Below are positions 1 through 10,905 of a DNA stretch of 64,000 bases, piece after piece (position 1 is the stretch's first letter; each line of letters begins with the position of its first letter). The stretch is taken from assembly GCA_963556195.1 (NCBI GenBank), contig OY744531.1, forward strand, positions 46,569,200 through 46,633,199, read 5' to 3'. The position numbers were made by a program, and so were the translations under genes. A model generated the notes under the pieces. The model saw only the letters and a program-made list of their open reading frames with translations, was not told the origin of the DNA and ran no database searches. The stretch comes from Sepiola atlantica. Its lineage: Eukaryota; Mollusca; Cephalopoda; Sepiida; Sepiolidae.

Positions 1-330
1 ATTTTTATTAGACATGAAAAAAAATTCTCGGCACGGACTTTTACTGAACAGACATTGCGTCGACCGGCTTGTTGGAAATTCAATTTTATCGGCTACGGTA
101 ACTTTTATTTGTTGTATATTTGTTTTTTTAAGCTTTTTCGTTTGAGGGCTATTGTAAAAGATACCCCCCAAAACATTGATTTTTTTGGTATAGAAATGAC
201 CCAAAACGTGTGACTGGTGGACCCTATATTCGGTCGCCTAAAGGCGATCGTACGATAACATGCATGCCAGCTACTGGCTGCCTTTGTTTCAATGACCTAT
301 TTTTCAATACATTCTCTCCTCATTTTCGTA
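1..330. other. No gene seen; AT-rich sequence
   Basis: I see no coding signature or known element. A 98-codon open frame overlaps its right half, but the frame runs into the low-complexity tail of the repeat that follows, so I do not regard it as a gene. Confidence 0.5.
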
Positions 331-649
331 GGCCAGTGGTTACGAACGTAGATCCAAAATCGAGACGTTCATGGTTCGATCCCAGTCGTCTGATACAATT
401 TCTTTTTCTTTTTTTTACATTGTTAAACTTCTGCCTACGAAGGAGAGGAGAAAGGCTGACTATGGGCAGAATTTTTTTTAAAGCAGCGTTATTATGTAGT
501 CATTAAAAAAGTCAATGTAATATGCAGTGATTTAACTATTGGGAATATCATTCTGATGTGACCTATTTGCGTTCGGTCGGTTGTTGACAAATTTTAATTC
601 ATTCTTTTCAATTTCTCCTGTGCAACGCCGGGGCACGGATATATCTAGT
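331..649 (+). mobile_element. Helitron-like non-autonomous fragment containing a tRNA-like segment
   Basis: The left part carries a tRNA-like stretch: GTGGTTA as a weak A box near 337 and GGTTCGATCC as a near-perfect B box at about 373-382, followed by a T/C-rich tail. The right end, after GCAACGCCGGGGCACGG, finishes in CTAGT followed by T at 645-650. The same order (tRNA-like segment, T-rich run, GC-rich terminus, CTAGT) occurs in the better preserved element at 44586-45212. I see no TC-type 5' end, so this copy looks 5' truncated. A tRNA SINE beside an unrelated terminus is the alternative. Confidence 0.4.
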
Positions 650-2426
650 TTAACATATGATTAAAACCATGATTCCCAGACAATAAAATGGACGTTACAC
701 ATGAAACAGTAAGAAACGTTGTGCTAAACGCACGGTAAACACTTATATTTTCACAATGGATTTTTGTTATGCCAGGCAACGTGCCCAAATGTAGGGGATA
801 TATCTAGGACTATAGACCAGCGACTTATAAAAAGTTCTGGTCTTAAGTCTTGAACACGTGTTGATACGAGGGTTGCTACAAGATCTCGTATTGGTGACGA
901 TATGTGTAAATTCTCTTAAGAACGGATTCTAAACACTTTTGACAAAGGCATAACTCTAACATATAAATACTTTCTCCTCGGTATAAAGCCCCTGCATTAT
1001 AAAGAATACACTGTGTTAGCAGCATAGGAGACTTTCAGGTGATATTTTATAAAATATTCGAATTTTTTTTTCAAAATTCCACTTCTTCGGCAGAGTAATT
1101 CTTTATGACGATATTTGCTTGCCGTAAAGCTGCGGTTGAAAGGCAACTTCACCAGTTAGTATTAATTTTTAATAATTTACACAGACACATTGAACTTCTA
1201 TCAATTCAACCTTAATTTTTTCATAGTACGGTGTGAAGATAAAGAGAAAGATACAACTTCAATTGGTTTACCTATTCATTTTAAAAATCCCATTTCATAA
1301 GTTCTGTCAAGACGCTCTCAGTCTATTTCACTTTAAAATATCCTCTAACTGCGTCAGATACGTCATTCCTGGTGTGATTCCCACTTCCACTCTCTTCGTT
1401 CACACGGTTGTCAAACCTGACCCCTTGACCTCATGGGGCGATCACTTGTTACGCTTGTCTTCGAACGGTTGAAAGTACACCCGCAATATGTCAAACAGTT
1501 GTGCTTACGTTATAGAGAAAAAAGATTTACATCATTTTTTTCATATTATTATTTTGAAAGTGTTACTATTTGTAGTTGATTTTATTGCTGCTATTTTTAA
1601 TGTTATGTGTTATTTACTTTTTATTTCAAAATGTGTTTTGCGATGAAATGGAAGCGTAACTAAATAAATAACAAAATAATAAAATAACTTAATAAAAATT
1701 GATCTTGTTTGTATGAATTTAATTTTTCACCAACAAAAAGTAACAGCAAATGATTACATTATTTTCGATATAATTTTGTTTTTGTAAAATAAATAATGTA
1801 AAATCAATGAATGTTAATTTGGTTTTCTTCGATCGTTTCATTCTCGTTTTATTTTTGCAACCATTGGTAATAATTCAAATATTTTTCTGAAATAAATCAC
1901 AATACTTTTGATTCCAGATATTGCAGCTTTTATTCTACATTTAGATTTAACATATTAAACAATAAATTATGACTCATGATGTTATATTATCTGGTCAGAA
2001 ATACTGCAGTCCGGCCACCGACCACTTTTTATGGCTAGTACCTAATAACAAACGACGCGAAAAATGTTCTCTACCAACCTTTTCCTATATCTATTCTACC
2101 GTTCTTTGTATCTATACATACTGTTTCTGGGACCAAATTTGTTGTCGGTTAAAATGATCTTGGAAATCGTAATGTAAATTACTCATTTAAAATAGCAAAT
2201 ACACAGTTATTAGCGAAACACTTTGCACTTTTGGTGTCTATCAATTATCATGAAGTGTTTATATATGTTATGTTTTATGTAAGATACGGATCAGGGTATA
2301 GTTTTCTCATCTCAGTTTTTCTCTAATAACTGTGTATTATGTGTTGAATAATACTGAAGTTTTGGCCTTTTTATTTTACCTCACATTCTTGTGTTCCGGA
2401 ATCTGTACTGATTAAGATACAACTTG
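650..2426. other. No gene seen; AT-rich sequence
   Basis: About 1.8 kb without recognisable coding or element signatures. The open frames at 1233-1472 and 1969-2157 have no domain-like pattern, no conserved motif and ordinary AT-rich composition. Confidence 0.5.
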
Positions 2427-2515
2427 ATATCAATAAAGACCTTTCGTCTCAGAAACGATCGCACGCAGAAACTGTTGCTGTAGTTCAATTCTTGGAAATT
2501 ATATCAGTAAATATG
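2427..2515 (+). repeat. Short dispersed repeat, LTR-end-like, shared with 31006-31098
   Basis: The segment has ATCAATAAAG followed by CTCAGAAACGATCG and is matched in the same orientation at 31006-31098 (ATCAATAAAT, then CTCAGAAACGATCG). AATAAA just before a conserved boundary resembles the R/U5 part of an LTR or another retroelement 3' end. The class is an inference; the similarity itself is plain. Confidence 0.45.
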
Positions 2516-2729
2516 TCATCATTTTATATCTCTTGTTGCCCTAAAGGTTCATCCATTGAGCTGATTCGATTCCTGCAGTATTTCTGTATATATATTTGTC
2601 TGAATCTAACTTCACGTTTTCTTATATCTTTACGGTGTTGTTAGTTATTTAGTAGTCAATTTGTATTTTTTACTTTATGCCTTTAACTTTATTTTTCTTT
2701 CATATATATATAAATATTTTTGAAGGTTA

Positions 2730-2734
<5 letters not shown>

Positions 2735-2760
<26 letters not shown>
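2735..2760. repeat. (TA)n microsatellite
   Basis: A TA run directly abutting the mariner derivative, which used a TA inside it as target. Confidence 0.9.
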
Positions 2761-2995
2761 CAGGGTGTCTAAAAAAAATGTACTCACTCTTAATGTTTCG
2801 CGACGTTTGCGAATCCCTTGGTGCGCGTTATCAGCTTTGTTTGAACAATAATGGTCATCAGTTTGAACATTTGCGAACATAATTCTTCAATTACATCTGT
2901 CTCATGTATTCGATGCTATTTCATTTCACTCTATGTTCATAAATAAAAGTTTTCTCGTCATTCTACGAGTGAGTACATTTTTTTGAGACACCCTG
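2761..2995 (+). mobile_element. Mariner-type MITE (internally deleted Tc1/mariner element)
   Basis: The 235 bp element has near-perfect terminal inverted repeats of about 28 bp: CAGGGTGTCT then TGTACTCACTC on the left, and GAGTGAGTACA then GAGACACCCTG on the right. It is flanked on both sides by TA, the target duplication of the Tc1/mariner superfamily. Between the ends only the last part of a transposase frame remains (2802-2882), so it is an internal-deletion derivative that would need a transposase supplied in trans. The flanking TA belongs to a TA microsatellite. Confidence 0.85.
2802..2882 (+). pseudogene. Transposase C-terminal relic inside the MITE
   Basis: A 26-codon reading stretch ends in NNGHQFEHLRT and a TAA stop. 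The form NNG-H-FEHL is the usual C-terminal tail of a group of mariner-type (IS630 superfamily) transposases, typically ending ...NGGHFEHL. The catalytic domain is absent. It gives the element orientation and shows that the MITE came from a larger autonomous element by internal deletion. Confidence 0.6.
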
Positions 2996-3377
2996 TATAT
3001 ACACGCATATTGTTGAAGTTAGATTCTAAGGATGTGAACATGATAGAATGTAGAACCAAAATAAAGACGAAATCATTGATAAAGGAAGAGCAAATCTATG
3101 AACAGATATCACAACATACAAGTCATATGGGAAGATTAGATATTTCGCATCATATTTTATTGGATACTTATTCATAAATAGTGATGTAGCTTGAGAAAAC
3201 AGTATCTTTTCTATAAATATTCTCATTTCACGAGCTTTATGGCCAGTTAAAGATGAACATCAAATAAAATAGGAAGCCAAATATCTAACCTGCCCATATA
3301 ACTAGTCTTTTGTGATCTTTGTTGTTAAATTATCTTTGTTTATCCCACATTTGCTATATATTGTCTTATAGACCCAC

Positions 3378-3472
3378 ATGCACACACACACACGTACGAA
3401 CACACACACGCATATATATATATATATATATATATAAATATATATATATATATCTATATATATATATATATA
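3378..3472. repeat. Compound (CA)n/(TA)n microsatellite
   Basis: CA runs broken by short interruptions pass into TA runs. The open frame read through it is Tyr/Ile repeat and not a gene. Confidence 0.9.
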
Positions 3473-3506
3473 CAAGGGGAATACTCATTTCATGCCGGGA
3501 AAACTA

Positions 3507-4760
3507 TCAGGTTGGAATGAAAGTAATGTCGTTTTTGTTAAACACATTTATTTTATCTGAAACATTTACATAATGGCATTTTTAATCTTTACAATAATTC
3601 CCCTAATTTTCTATGACTTCAGTCCAACGATCAACTAGCTTCTTGATGCCTTCTTCAAAACATTTCTCTGATTTTCAAGAAAAAAATAATTTTTTTCATA
3701 AATTTTATTGTTTAAGTGATGCTGTAACGACCGGAAAAGATATTAGTCGGATGGAGCAATGTCACGTGAATAAGGCGGATTAGGCAAAACTTCCCAATGT
3801 AAACTCAAGATCTTTTCCTGAGTGAGTTTTGCTGTGTCAGGTCTCGCGTTATCATGCTGAAGCACTACACCCTCTCTATTGTGTAATGCTGGCCGTTTCT
3901 TTTTGATAGAGCAGTTATTACATCATCCAGCTGCGAACAATATTTCACTGCTGTGATTGTTTGGTTAGGCTTTAGTAACTCATAATGAATCAGCCCTCTC
4001 CTGTTCCAGCATAAAGATAACATAACTTTCTTTGGGTGTAGTCTTTATTTAAGAACAAGATGTGGACTTTCGTTTCGGTCTAACCATTGTCTTCTGCGTT
4101 GGGTATTCTTGTAAAGAACCCATTTTTCATCTCCAGTCACAATTATTTGCAAAAATGGTTCTCGATGATTCCTGGAAAGCAACGATACGCAAACAGTCTA
4201 TTTTTGATTTTGTTGAGCGTCGGTCAAATCGTGGGGAACTCATAGTCCAAATTTTGAAACTTTTTCAAACTCGTGAAGGCATGAAATAATTGTGGTATTG
4301 GTTGTATTGAATTGTTCAGCTAATTATCTGCGGGTTAACTCTGAATTGAATCCCACAGCGTCTTCAATGGCATATTTATCAATTGATTTTGGTCTTCCCT
4401 AACGTCGCCGGTCTGACAGGTTAAAGTCTGCACAAGAAAATTTTGCAAACCACCGTTGACATTTTTGATTACTCAGAACATTTATCCCATAGACAGTTCC
4501 AATATTTCTTGTAGCTTCTGCAGCTGAGTTTCCTTTTTTTTGAATTCATATAGCATGCGATGTTTCAGATGCTCCTCACTAATATCCATTTTTGACGGCT
4601 GAAACCGTTAAACTTAATATTTTCCAACTAATTACTATATCTGAAAGGCAAAGCAAGATATTAAGACACAGATTCACCAAAAGATCTAGAACTGTGTAAA
4701 ACTTAGGGGGCTGCAAAGTGATGACGTAAACAATACGACATAACTTTCTTTCCAACCTGA
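3507..4760 (-). mobile_element. Mariner transposon, complete length, inactive
   Basis: The 1254 bp element lies between matching inverted ends: TCAGGTTGGAATGAAAGTAATGTC on the left outer side as positions 3507-3530, and its counterpart ending CCAACCTGA at 4760. Both ends are flanked by TA (3505-3506 and 4761-4762). The length is the usual 1.3 kb of a mariner. The single gene on the minus strand is broken (see 3582-4589), so the copy is non-autonomous and old, but its ends are still recognisable. Confidence 0.88.
3582..4589 (-). pseudogene. Mariner transposase pseudogene (DD34D type)
   Basis: Read on the minus strand from an ATG at 4589, the protein begins MDISEEHLKHRMLYEF, the N-terminal helix-turn-helix start shared by mariner transposases. 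All three catalytic aspartates can be found: VTGDEKWVLY (about 4113-4139), QHDNARP (about 3845-3865) and SRDIAPSD (about 3750-3775). The last two stand in a different frame from the first. Several in-frame stops interrupt it, including one in RRR*GRPKS and one right after the third Asp motif. The family normally cuts and pastes DNA at TA sites. This copy cannot make an intact protein. Confidence 0.85.
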
Positions 4761-4977
4761 TATTTACCCAAACAGAATAGTTTTGCACCACATGTATGTC
4801 TCATTACAAACCTTAAAATCAACATATCATGCTACTTTTACTTATGTTTAGAATGATTCTTACTATTCTGATCAAATCCATTACATGGTTAAAATTAATG
4901 GAAATGTCACAACTGTAATGGTCAAGCTTCAGGGGTCTTCAAAATAGAGTGAAACTCTGGGAATCTTTGTTAATCTT

Positions 4978-5063
4978 ATCACAGAAACTAGGAACTCGCG
5001 ATTTCTGGAAAATCTTCAATTGTGTTGTGAACCATGGGCAATCAACAATTCCGCTGCTCCTGA
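4978..5063 (+). repeat. Short LINE fragment, duplicate of 5738-5815
   Basis: ACAGAAACTAGGAACTCGCG and the following bases recur almost unchanged at 5738 onward in the LINE copy that lies just downstream. It is an isolated piece of the connector between the endonuclease and reverse transcriptase domains. Confidence 0.75.
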
Positions 5064-5289
5064 CTGATATTTGAAATTTCACATGTATACTTGTGTCCGT
5101 AATATACCACATAAAAGACTTTTAAAATATTGCAAAGTAACTGACATTCGTGGAATATTTATAAATTGATGTTTTATACCTATCGTTAAAATTAATAAAA
5201 CAAAGGTATCTGAATTTTCACGTAAGGCTTTTCCCTATTTTTAAATAGAAATAAAAGTAACTAAATATAGCTGGCATTAACACCCTTAC

Positions 5290-7508
5290 GTCTAACAGCC
5301 CGGTCCGGAACGCTGATGATCTTGTTGTAATAATTGATATCACCCTAAAATCTCATCCCAAAGCTGATGATCTGTTGCTCAAAACTACGAGATACAACGA
5401 GCGGGCTGATTGGGAATCTACCAGAAATCACATCAGTAACGCCCCATGGAGTGAACATTTTTCTCTTCCTGCTGATCAGTGCGCAAATAAGGTAATCGAA
5501 TGGGCCAAAACAGGTATAGAAGCACATATCCCCATGCAAAAATTCTACAGACCGCCGCATTCTCCACAATGGTTCACCTCGAACTGTGCAGCTGCTATCG
5601 CTCAGAGGCAGCAACTATTCCGACAATTTAATCGGCAAATACAAATAGACAGAAACTTATAGCGTCAGAAATCATTATAAAACTGTAATGGATAAAGCAA
5701 CGGATGCTATACAGAGATGACCAAAAAACGCATTGAGTCACAGAAACTAGGAACTCGCGATTTCTGGAAAATCTTCAATAGTGTTGTGAACAATAGGCAC
5801 TCAACAATTTCGCCGCTATCCAAACACAATGACGTCGTTTACACGGCAACTGACAAGGCTGAACTACTTGCTCAGCGTTTCACCTTCAACTTCCATTTGG
5901 ACTCGGCAAGCCACTCCCACCCAAACTCCCCATTGCGGACTGAAGCCACACTTAATGACCTGCCCATCAACCCATCTCATGTCCGGTACATCCTAAAAAA
6001 ACATGACATAACCAAAGCATATGGGCCTGATCGTATACCAGTAATAGTAATAAAGAAATGCTCTGCTGAACTAGCCCCTGTCCTCCTAAAACTCTACAAC
6101 AAATGCCTAGCCGAATCTTGCTTCTATGATAGCTTGAGAATTGCCTCTGCTGTACCAGTCTTCAAAAATTCTGGAGATAAAACCAACCCTCAGAATGATC
6201 GCCCCATTAGTCTATTCCCGCTCATCGCTAAAATCTGCGAATACTTAATCAATCTAATGACAGTACGTTCTTCGCAAATGCTAAACTTCTTTCTGAATAT
6301 CAGTATAGATTTAGGCAAGCACGATCTTCTGCGGATACGTGAACAGTTACCTCTGAATGCATATACAATGCACTGGACCAGGCAGGTTAAGCAAAAGCGG
6401 TAGTGTTTGATATATAAATAAGGTCTGGCATGAAGGTCTTCTCATAAAAATTAATTAATATGGTATTATTGGACGACAATTAAATATAATTAAATCTTTC
6501 CTACCCCCCCCCCCCCCAAAGATCCAGGTTGTCCTCGATGGCCGTTCATCCAAACAACATGACATAAATGCATGTTTACCCCAGGGATTGATCATTGGAA
6601 CTTCTATGTCTCCTGAGTTTCATAAACAACCTCCCTGATGACATTGTGTCTGAGATGGGTATATTTGCTGACGACAGAACGCTTTATTTCGTTATGTGGA
6701 TAAAACGGACGCGCAAATATATTACGCAAGGGCTTAATCTATAGAAAATTATACTGGAATAGGGCCATGAATAACAACATTAAATGTTGCTATTACAAAG
6801 CTTCTTTTTTGTCAGCAACTACAAGAAATCTCTTCAACCACCGATTGCTATGGTAAATCACACCTTAACTGAGAGTCCAACATTCCAACTTCTCTACCTA
6901 ACATTCGCAGGTAACATAAATTGGAACAAATACATTGAAGACATTGCCAAGTGTGCTGCAAAGAAGGTAGCCTCCCTCTACCGTGCTAGAAAACTACTCA
7001 TACCTGACAGTATCCTATATATCTACAAAGTCACTACCCGCACATGCATGGAGTATAGTTGCCATATCTGCGCTGGTGCGCCATCTACTTGTCTCCACCT
7101 CTTACGCAAGTTAAAAAAAGAGTCGCTAAACTAATAGGTCCTTCACTGTCCACTAAGCTACAGCTCCTGTCCCATCGCTGCAATGTTGCATCTTTTGGTG
7201 TTATTTTACAAGTACTTCAATGGAATGTACTCCGATGAACTTGCTGATCTGGTGTCCCTTCGACGTAAATACACTCTACCAACCCGACCATCAGATAAAT
7301 GACATCCATTGACTGTAGAGGTCCCCGGATGCCGAAAAGCCTTCAACTGTTTTCCCGACTGTACCGACATGCAGCAATTTAAAACTAATGTGAACAAGCA
7401 TCTCGCTACACAGCTCCTAATTAAGGATGACCCCCTAAACTTTTACCCGAATTCTTAGTAGCCCCTTACGTCTACAATGGCAACTTGCATTGTTTGGGGT
7501 GAACTAAG
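5290..7508 (+). mobile_element. CR1/Jockey-type LINE, copy 1 (5' truncated, broken)
   Basis: The copy starts inside the endonuclease C-terminal region (RNADDLVVIIDITL), passes through the connector and the reverse transcriptase, and ends near TTGGGGTGAACTAAGG followed by an A-rich run. Copies 2 and 3 share the same order and wording. The RT core is shortened: after the start of the palm region there is a gap near 6310-6460, then a fragment with an intact FADD box (about 6660-6680). A 14-base C run at about 6505 and many stops show that it is dead. Assignment to the CR1/Jockey side of non-LTR elements is from motif style; the exact clade is uncertain. Confidence 0.82.
5717..6403 (+). pseudogene. 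LINE connector and reverse transcriptase N-terminal part (pseudogene)
   Basis: The longest coding-like stretch of copy 1 (228 codons). It contains KRIESQKLGTRDFWKIFN (connector), YGPDRIPVIVIKKCSAEL (RT finger motif, normally K-GPDGIP) and SAVPVFKNSGDKTNPQNDRP ending in the RPIS-L motif. These are hallmarks of LINE reverse transcriptases, which copy element RNA at a nicked chromosomal target. The frame then drifts and stops before the catalytic FADD box, which lies in another frame downstream. Similar text at 12590-13170 and, reversed, at 15900-16420 confirms one family. Confidence 0.82.
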
Positions 7509-8511
7509 GTAAAAACAAAACAAAAAACAGATGTGTTCAAAAATTCATAATAGTCAGTTAATTAGTCTAGGAGTGAATCCTATACATATACATATTTAAA
7601 CATGTAAACATTCCTAACTTTATATACATTGAGACATACATGTGTATGTATATACTTTGAATAGATATTTAGATTAGTCATTCTGATTATCTTTTTCCGT
7701 GATCAATTAAATTGCATTACATGCAGTGATATTCTGTACTTCTCATATGCCAGAAGGAATATGAACCTAAAGATAACGATAATTGATCAAATTAGCCTGT
7801 GTTTGTAATAACCAATATTTATTTCTATAGTTCGTCTCTGCTTTTCCTAAAAACAAAATTGACATAAATATGGGTGATTTAATTAAATCAAATATGTAAT
7901 TTTCATGGACAATGAATCCGAATTGAAAACTCGTCGAATCAAATTAGATATCGAATTCATCTTTTCATCTAGTAGATTTCTTTCGCCAAAGAATGCGCCA
8001 AGAAAAAAAACAATGAATAAATAAAACTCCGATGAAAATGGAAATTAGAAAACGTTTAATTGGTAATTGCAATATTTCTCAGATGACCTATTGGTATTCA
8101 TAATTTTAAAATATTTTCTTCCTATTCGTTGCTGCCATTTCCTCAACATGTTTCATTTTGTATATTTATCTTTATATATTTGCTACATCCTCCGGGTCTA
8201 GACAAGATATGTCACATGTTCGAAGATTAAACCATCAAAGTGCTCGATTATGAGTTTTTAAAGAGCTAATATCAAGTATTTTATTTAAATACTTAAGTAT
8301 ATTACTGTGTCTGCTAGAGATACCTAGGCTTCGTCCGTCTATTAATTCTGTAATGAAGAATAATTTCGAACGGTGACCCTTCAGATCCTCCAACCATATT
8401 CATCGGACTCGTTCAGTGCGACAAGTCGATAAAAATGTTTAAACTGGAAGTCAAATGGCTAACGCTTTTTTCCTTTCAAAATATTTCCGATTTGTTTTAC
8501 AAGCTGTTTTT

Positions 8512-8515
<4 letters not shown>
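7509..8515. other. No gene seen; AT-rich sequence
   Basis: About 1 kb with no coding signature and no obvious element ends. Confidence 0.5.

Positions 8516-8579
<64 letters not shown>
8516..8579. repeat. (TA)n microsatellite, about 64 bp
   Basis: Pure TA run. Confidence 0.95.
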
Positions 8580-8581
<2 letters not shown>

Positions 8582-9084
8582 TGATATGAAATGAAATAAT
8601 AAAATAAGGTGCGAATCAAATTTTATTAGAATTCAATGTTCAGGTAAAGTATCTTAAAGTCCTTAACTCATGGGTTTTCAGAGAAAAGTCTTCTCATCAG
8701 ATGACCATTACCGCAATGATATTACTGCAGGTAATAAAATTAAACTTTGAAAATATATAAAAATATATATAAAATACATAAAAGTATATAAAACATCAAA
8801 TATATCAGCCCAAAACATACTCTTTTGTTAAAGCTATACAGTTAATCCAAGTCATACAATTTAAAACATATTCAGGAAAGATATCCAAGAGGTTGATTGA
8901 AAAGTGATCCAAGTGGTGAGTGGTAGTCCAAAAAATGGAAAAATTATCCAGGCGGGAAATCTGTTTGCAATCGATGCATTAAATGACAGTGAAAATGTAT
9001 CCAAGGTGTATGCACATTAATAAAACGATAAAGAAGCCAAATCATATGAAAAGTTCAGAAAACTAACTTGCTGTTGAATATTAT
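8580..9084. other. Unclassified AT-anchored sequence
   Basis: No gene. The sequence after the TA run includes CTTCTCATCAGATGACC near 8688. A similar 'catcag' segment follows TA-rich sequence at 37720-37800 and lies near 52350. Such segments resemble the noncoding ends of Penelope-like elements, but I cannot show a coding piece here. Confidence 0.25.
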
Positions 9085-9093
9085 ATATACATA

Positions 9094-9175
<82 letters not shown>

Positions 9176-9198
9176 TGTATATGTATATATATATATAC
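9085..9198. repeat. Compound (TA)n/(GA)n microsatellite
   Basis: TA run to about 9150, GA run about 9151-9174, then TA again. The three open frames across it are repeat translations. Confidence 0.95.
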
Positions 9199-9499
9199 AG
9201 TCACTGTTTACATACACGATTCGAGAACCGCCGGGTGGAAGTTATTTTTGATAAATTGATGTCATCTATTTGTTACTTCATCATCCATGACGTAATACAC
9301 AATCTTTTTATGTATTTAACCTGCTTAGTAATTTGTACGCACTGCTTTACATCGCAGAATAGCTAATATCTCCACAATCGGATCCTTTACCACGATACAC
9401 AGGAGACAACGACTTCACATTTTCGACATTTACTCCCCCACTGCATTTCTTAAGTTGCTTCTACATCAGGAGGTCGTATTGATACTGGTGTAATCTATT

Positions 9500-9900
9500 T
9501 TCTGTAAACCACCCAAAATTACTTTACAATCAGATCTTATATATAATTTCTCCGTTGCTTCTTGTACATCCTACACAATCTTGTTTACGTCCTTGTTCGT
9601 ACAATAAACCTATGTCGTAGTATTTTGATTAGGTTTCGCTTAACATATCCCCAGACTCCCGCAGCCAAATCATAGTACTCAACATTCCATTCTTTTTCCT
9701 TAGACCCGGTCAGTAGAGTACCATATCTCTCATCTATCCTATCATTCTGTAATTGCAAAATTGTCCTCTCAGCTAATCCACACCTTGATTTTCTTCACTC
9801 CATACTACAAGGTCTGGTCTCTGCTGTGTAAGGACCAGTGGGAAGATTAGGGTTTTCTGAAGGTATGTCGTCGGGTGCCATTTTCCTTGACATCTTCCAT
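9500..9900 (-). pseudogene. Retroelement ORF tail with RPDLVVWS motif (uncertain)
   Basis: On the minus strand RPDLVVWSEENQG is followed, after a frame change, by ERYGTLLTGSKEKEWNVEYY and GVWGYVKRNL. This resembles a conserved tail next to reverse transcriptases in many invertebrate retroelement proteins (pattern RPDLV-WS ... ELTVP-E ... KY-L ... GW ... EVG-RG). The EVG-RG position reads AAGVWG here, and several stops are present. I recognise the pattern but not a named family; a decayed piece of host sequence cannot be excluded. Confidence 0.35.
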
Positions 9901-10009
9901 CCGTTAACAGTATCCTTGAATGACTTTACGCTATGCATGTTGTTCTAGATCTATAAAAGTTCATCTTCTTTAGCAGTTCTCCTCTATTAAACCTAGGATA
10001 GGTATAGGA

Positions 10010-10179
10010 GCATCACCAACAAATCCTTTGTTCGCGGGAAGCCCAACGATTGGCTGAGTGAACAACAAAGAATCTGACTGGTTAACTAGCAATCCATGTA
10101 TATAAAAACACCTGAGAAAATAACTGCATGCATTTAGCCTCTGTGTAGCTTGATTGCCATATATATTTTCATTGCTCAC

Positions 10180-10187
<8 letters not shown>
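10010..10187 (+). mobile_element. Penelope-like 3' end segment (solo)
   Basis: TTTGTTCGCGGGAAGCCCAA, then GGTTAACTAGC, a TATAAAAACA stretch and CTCTGTGTAGCTTGATTGCC are matched in order and orientation at 29932-30135. At that locus the segment follows the GIY-YIG tail of a Penelope-like element, so this is most likely its noncoding 3' end. This copy lacks about 30 bases around GAAACGCGGG that the other copy has, and it runs straight into a TA tract. Confidence 0.55.
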
Positions 10188-10244
<57 letters not shown>

Positions 10245-10290
10245 TGCATATATATGTATGTATGTATATATATATATATGTATATATATG
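10188..10290. repeat. (TA)n microsatellite with TGTA variants
   Basis: Long TA run with CATG and TATG interruptions. Confidence 0.93.
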
Positions 10291-10672
10291 TATAGTCATC
10301 CACATACAGACTGTTTCGCTGTTTCGCAACTCATCAGTGCGGCTAGACCAGTTAGTGCCGGGATTGAAACTCGACCGTCGAGCTGACGGTCGGCGCTTCT
10401 AACCCCTACGCTATCATGCGACACTGACTGAATGTAAGATATATATCAATGTAAACATTGCAATTTCCGTGGCTCGAATTAGTTTTACCTAATGAGCTAT
10501 GCCTAAAAGCTAATGGCAGTTGACGATATCCTTACAAATTAAGCTCGACCCCGGGAGGGAGCTTTATATAGTCATCCACATACAGACTGTTTCGCTGTTT
10601 CGCAGCTCATCAGTGCGGCTAGACCAGTCAGTGCCTCAAGCCGGGATTGAAATTCGACCGTCGAGCTGACGG
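10291..10672 (-). mobile_element. tRNA-derived SINE, tandem (one full unit plus a partial unit)
   Basis: On the minus strand the unit reads TGATAGCGTAGGGGTTAG (A-box-like) and GGTCGAGTTTCAATCCCGG (B-box-like), then GTCTAGCCGCACTGATGAG and an end near CTGTATGTGGATGAC. The same end recurs 276 bases away, so unit 1 (about 10291-10566) is followed by a partial unit 2 (10567-10672). A second tRNA-like module with GGCATAGCTCATTAGGTAA and ATTCGAGCC lies inside the unit, suggesting a dimeric SINE. A related tandem in plus orientation is at 30480-30840. RNA polymerase III transcription is the family norm. Confidence 0.7.
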
Positions 10673-10702
10673 TATATAAATATATATCTATGTTTATATG
10701 TA

Positions 10703-10761
<59 letters not shown>

Positions 10762-10771
10762 GAATATAGGC

Positions 10772-10826
<55 letters not shown>
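10673..10826. repeat. (TA)n/(GA)n microsatellite
   Basis: TA-rich tract with short interruptions, ending in a GA run at about 10811-10826. Confidence 0.95.
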
Positions 10827-10905
10827 TACCCAAAGAAAAGTTTTACATCACTATTATGTTCTCTTAAACGATTAAAATAAAGATATAATTTTGACGATGA
10901 GAAAA

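Noticed and set aside
3319..3573. Open frames of Tyr-Ile-Tyr-Ile repeats here and at many other places (for example 9068, 10150, 35097, 38384, 50056, 63000)
   Set aside because: They are translations of (TA)n and (CA)n tracts, open in several frames on both strands.
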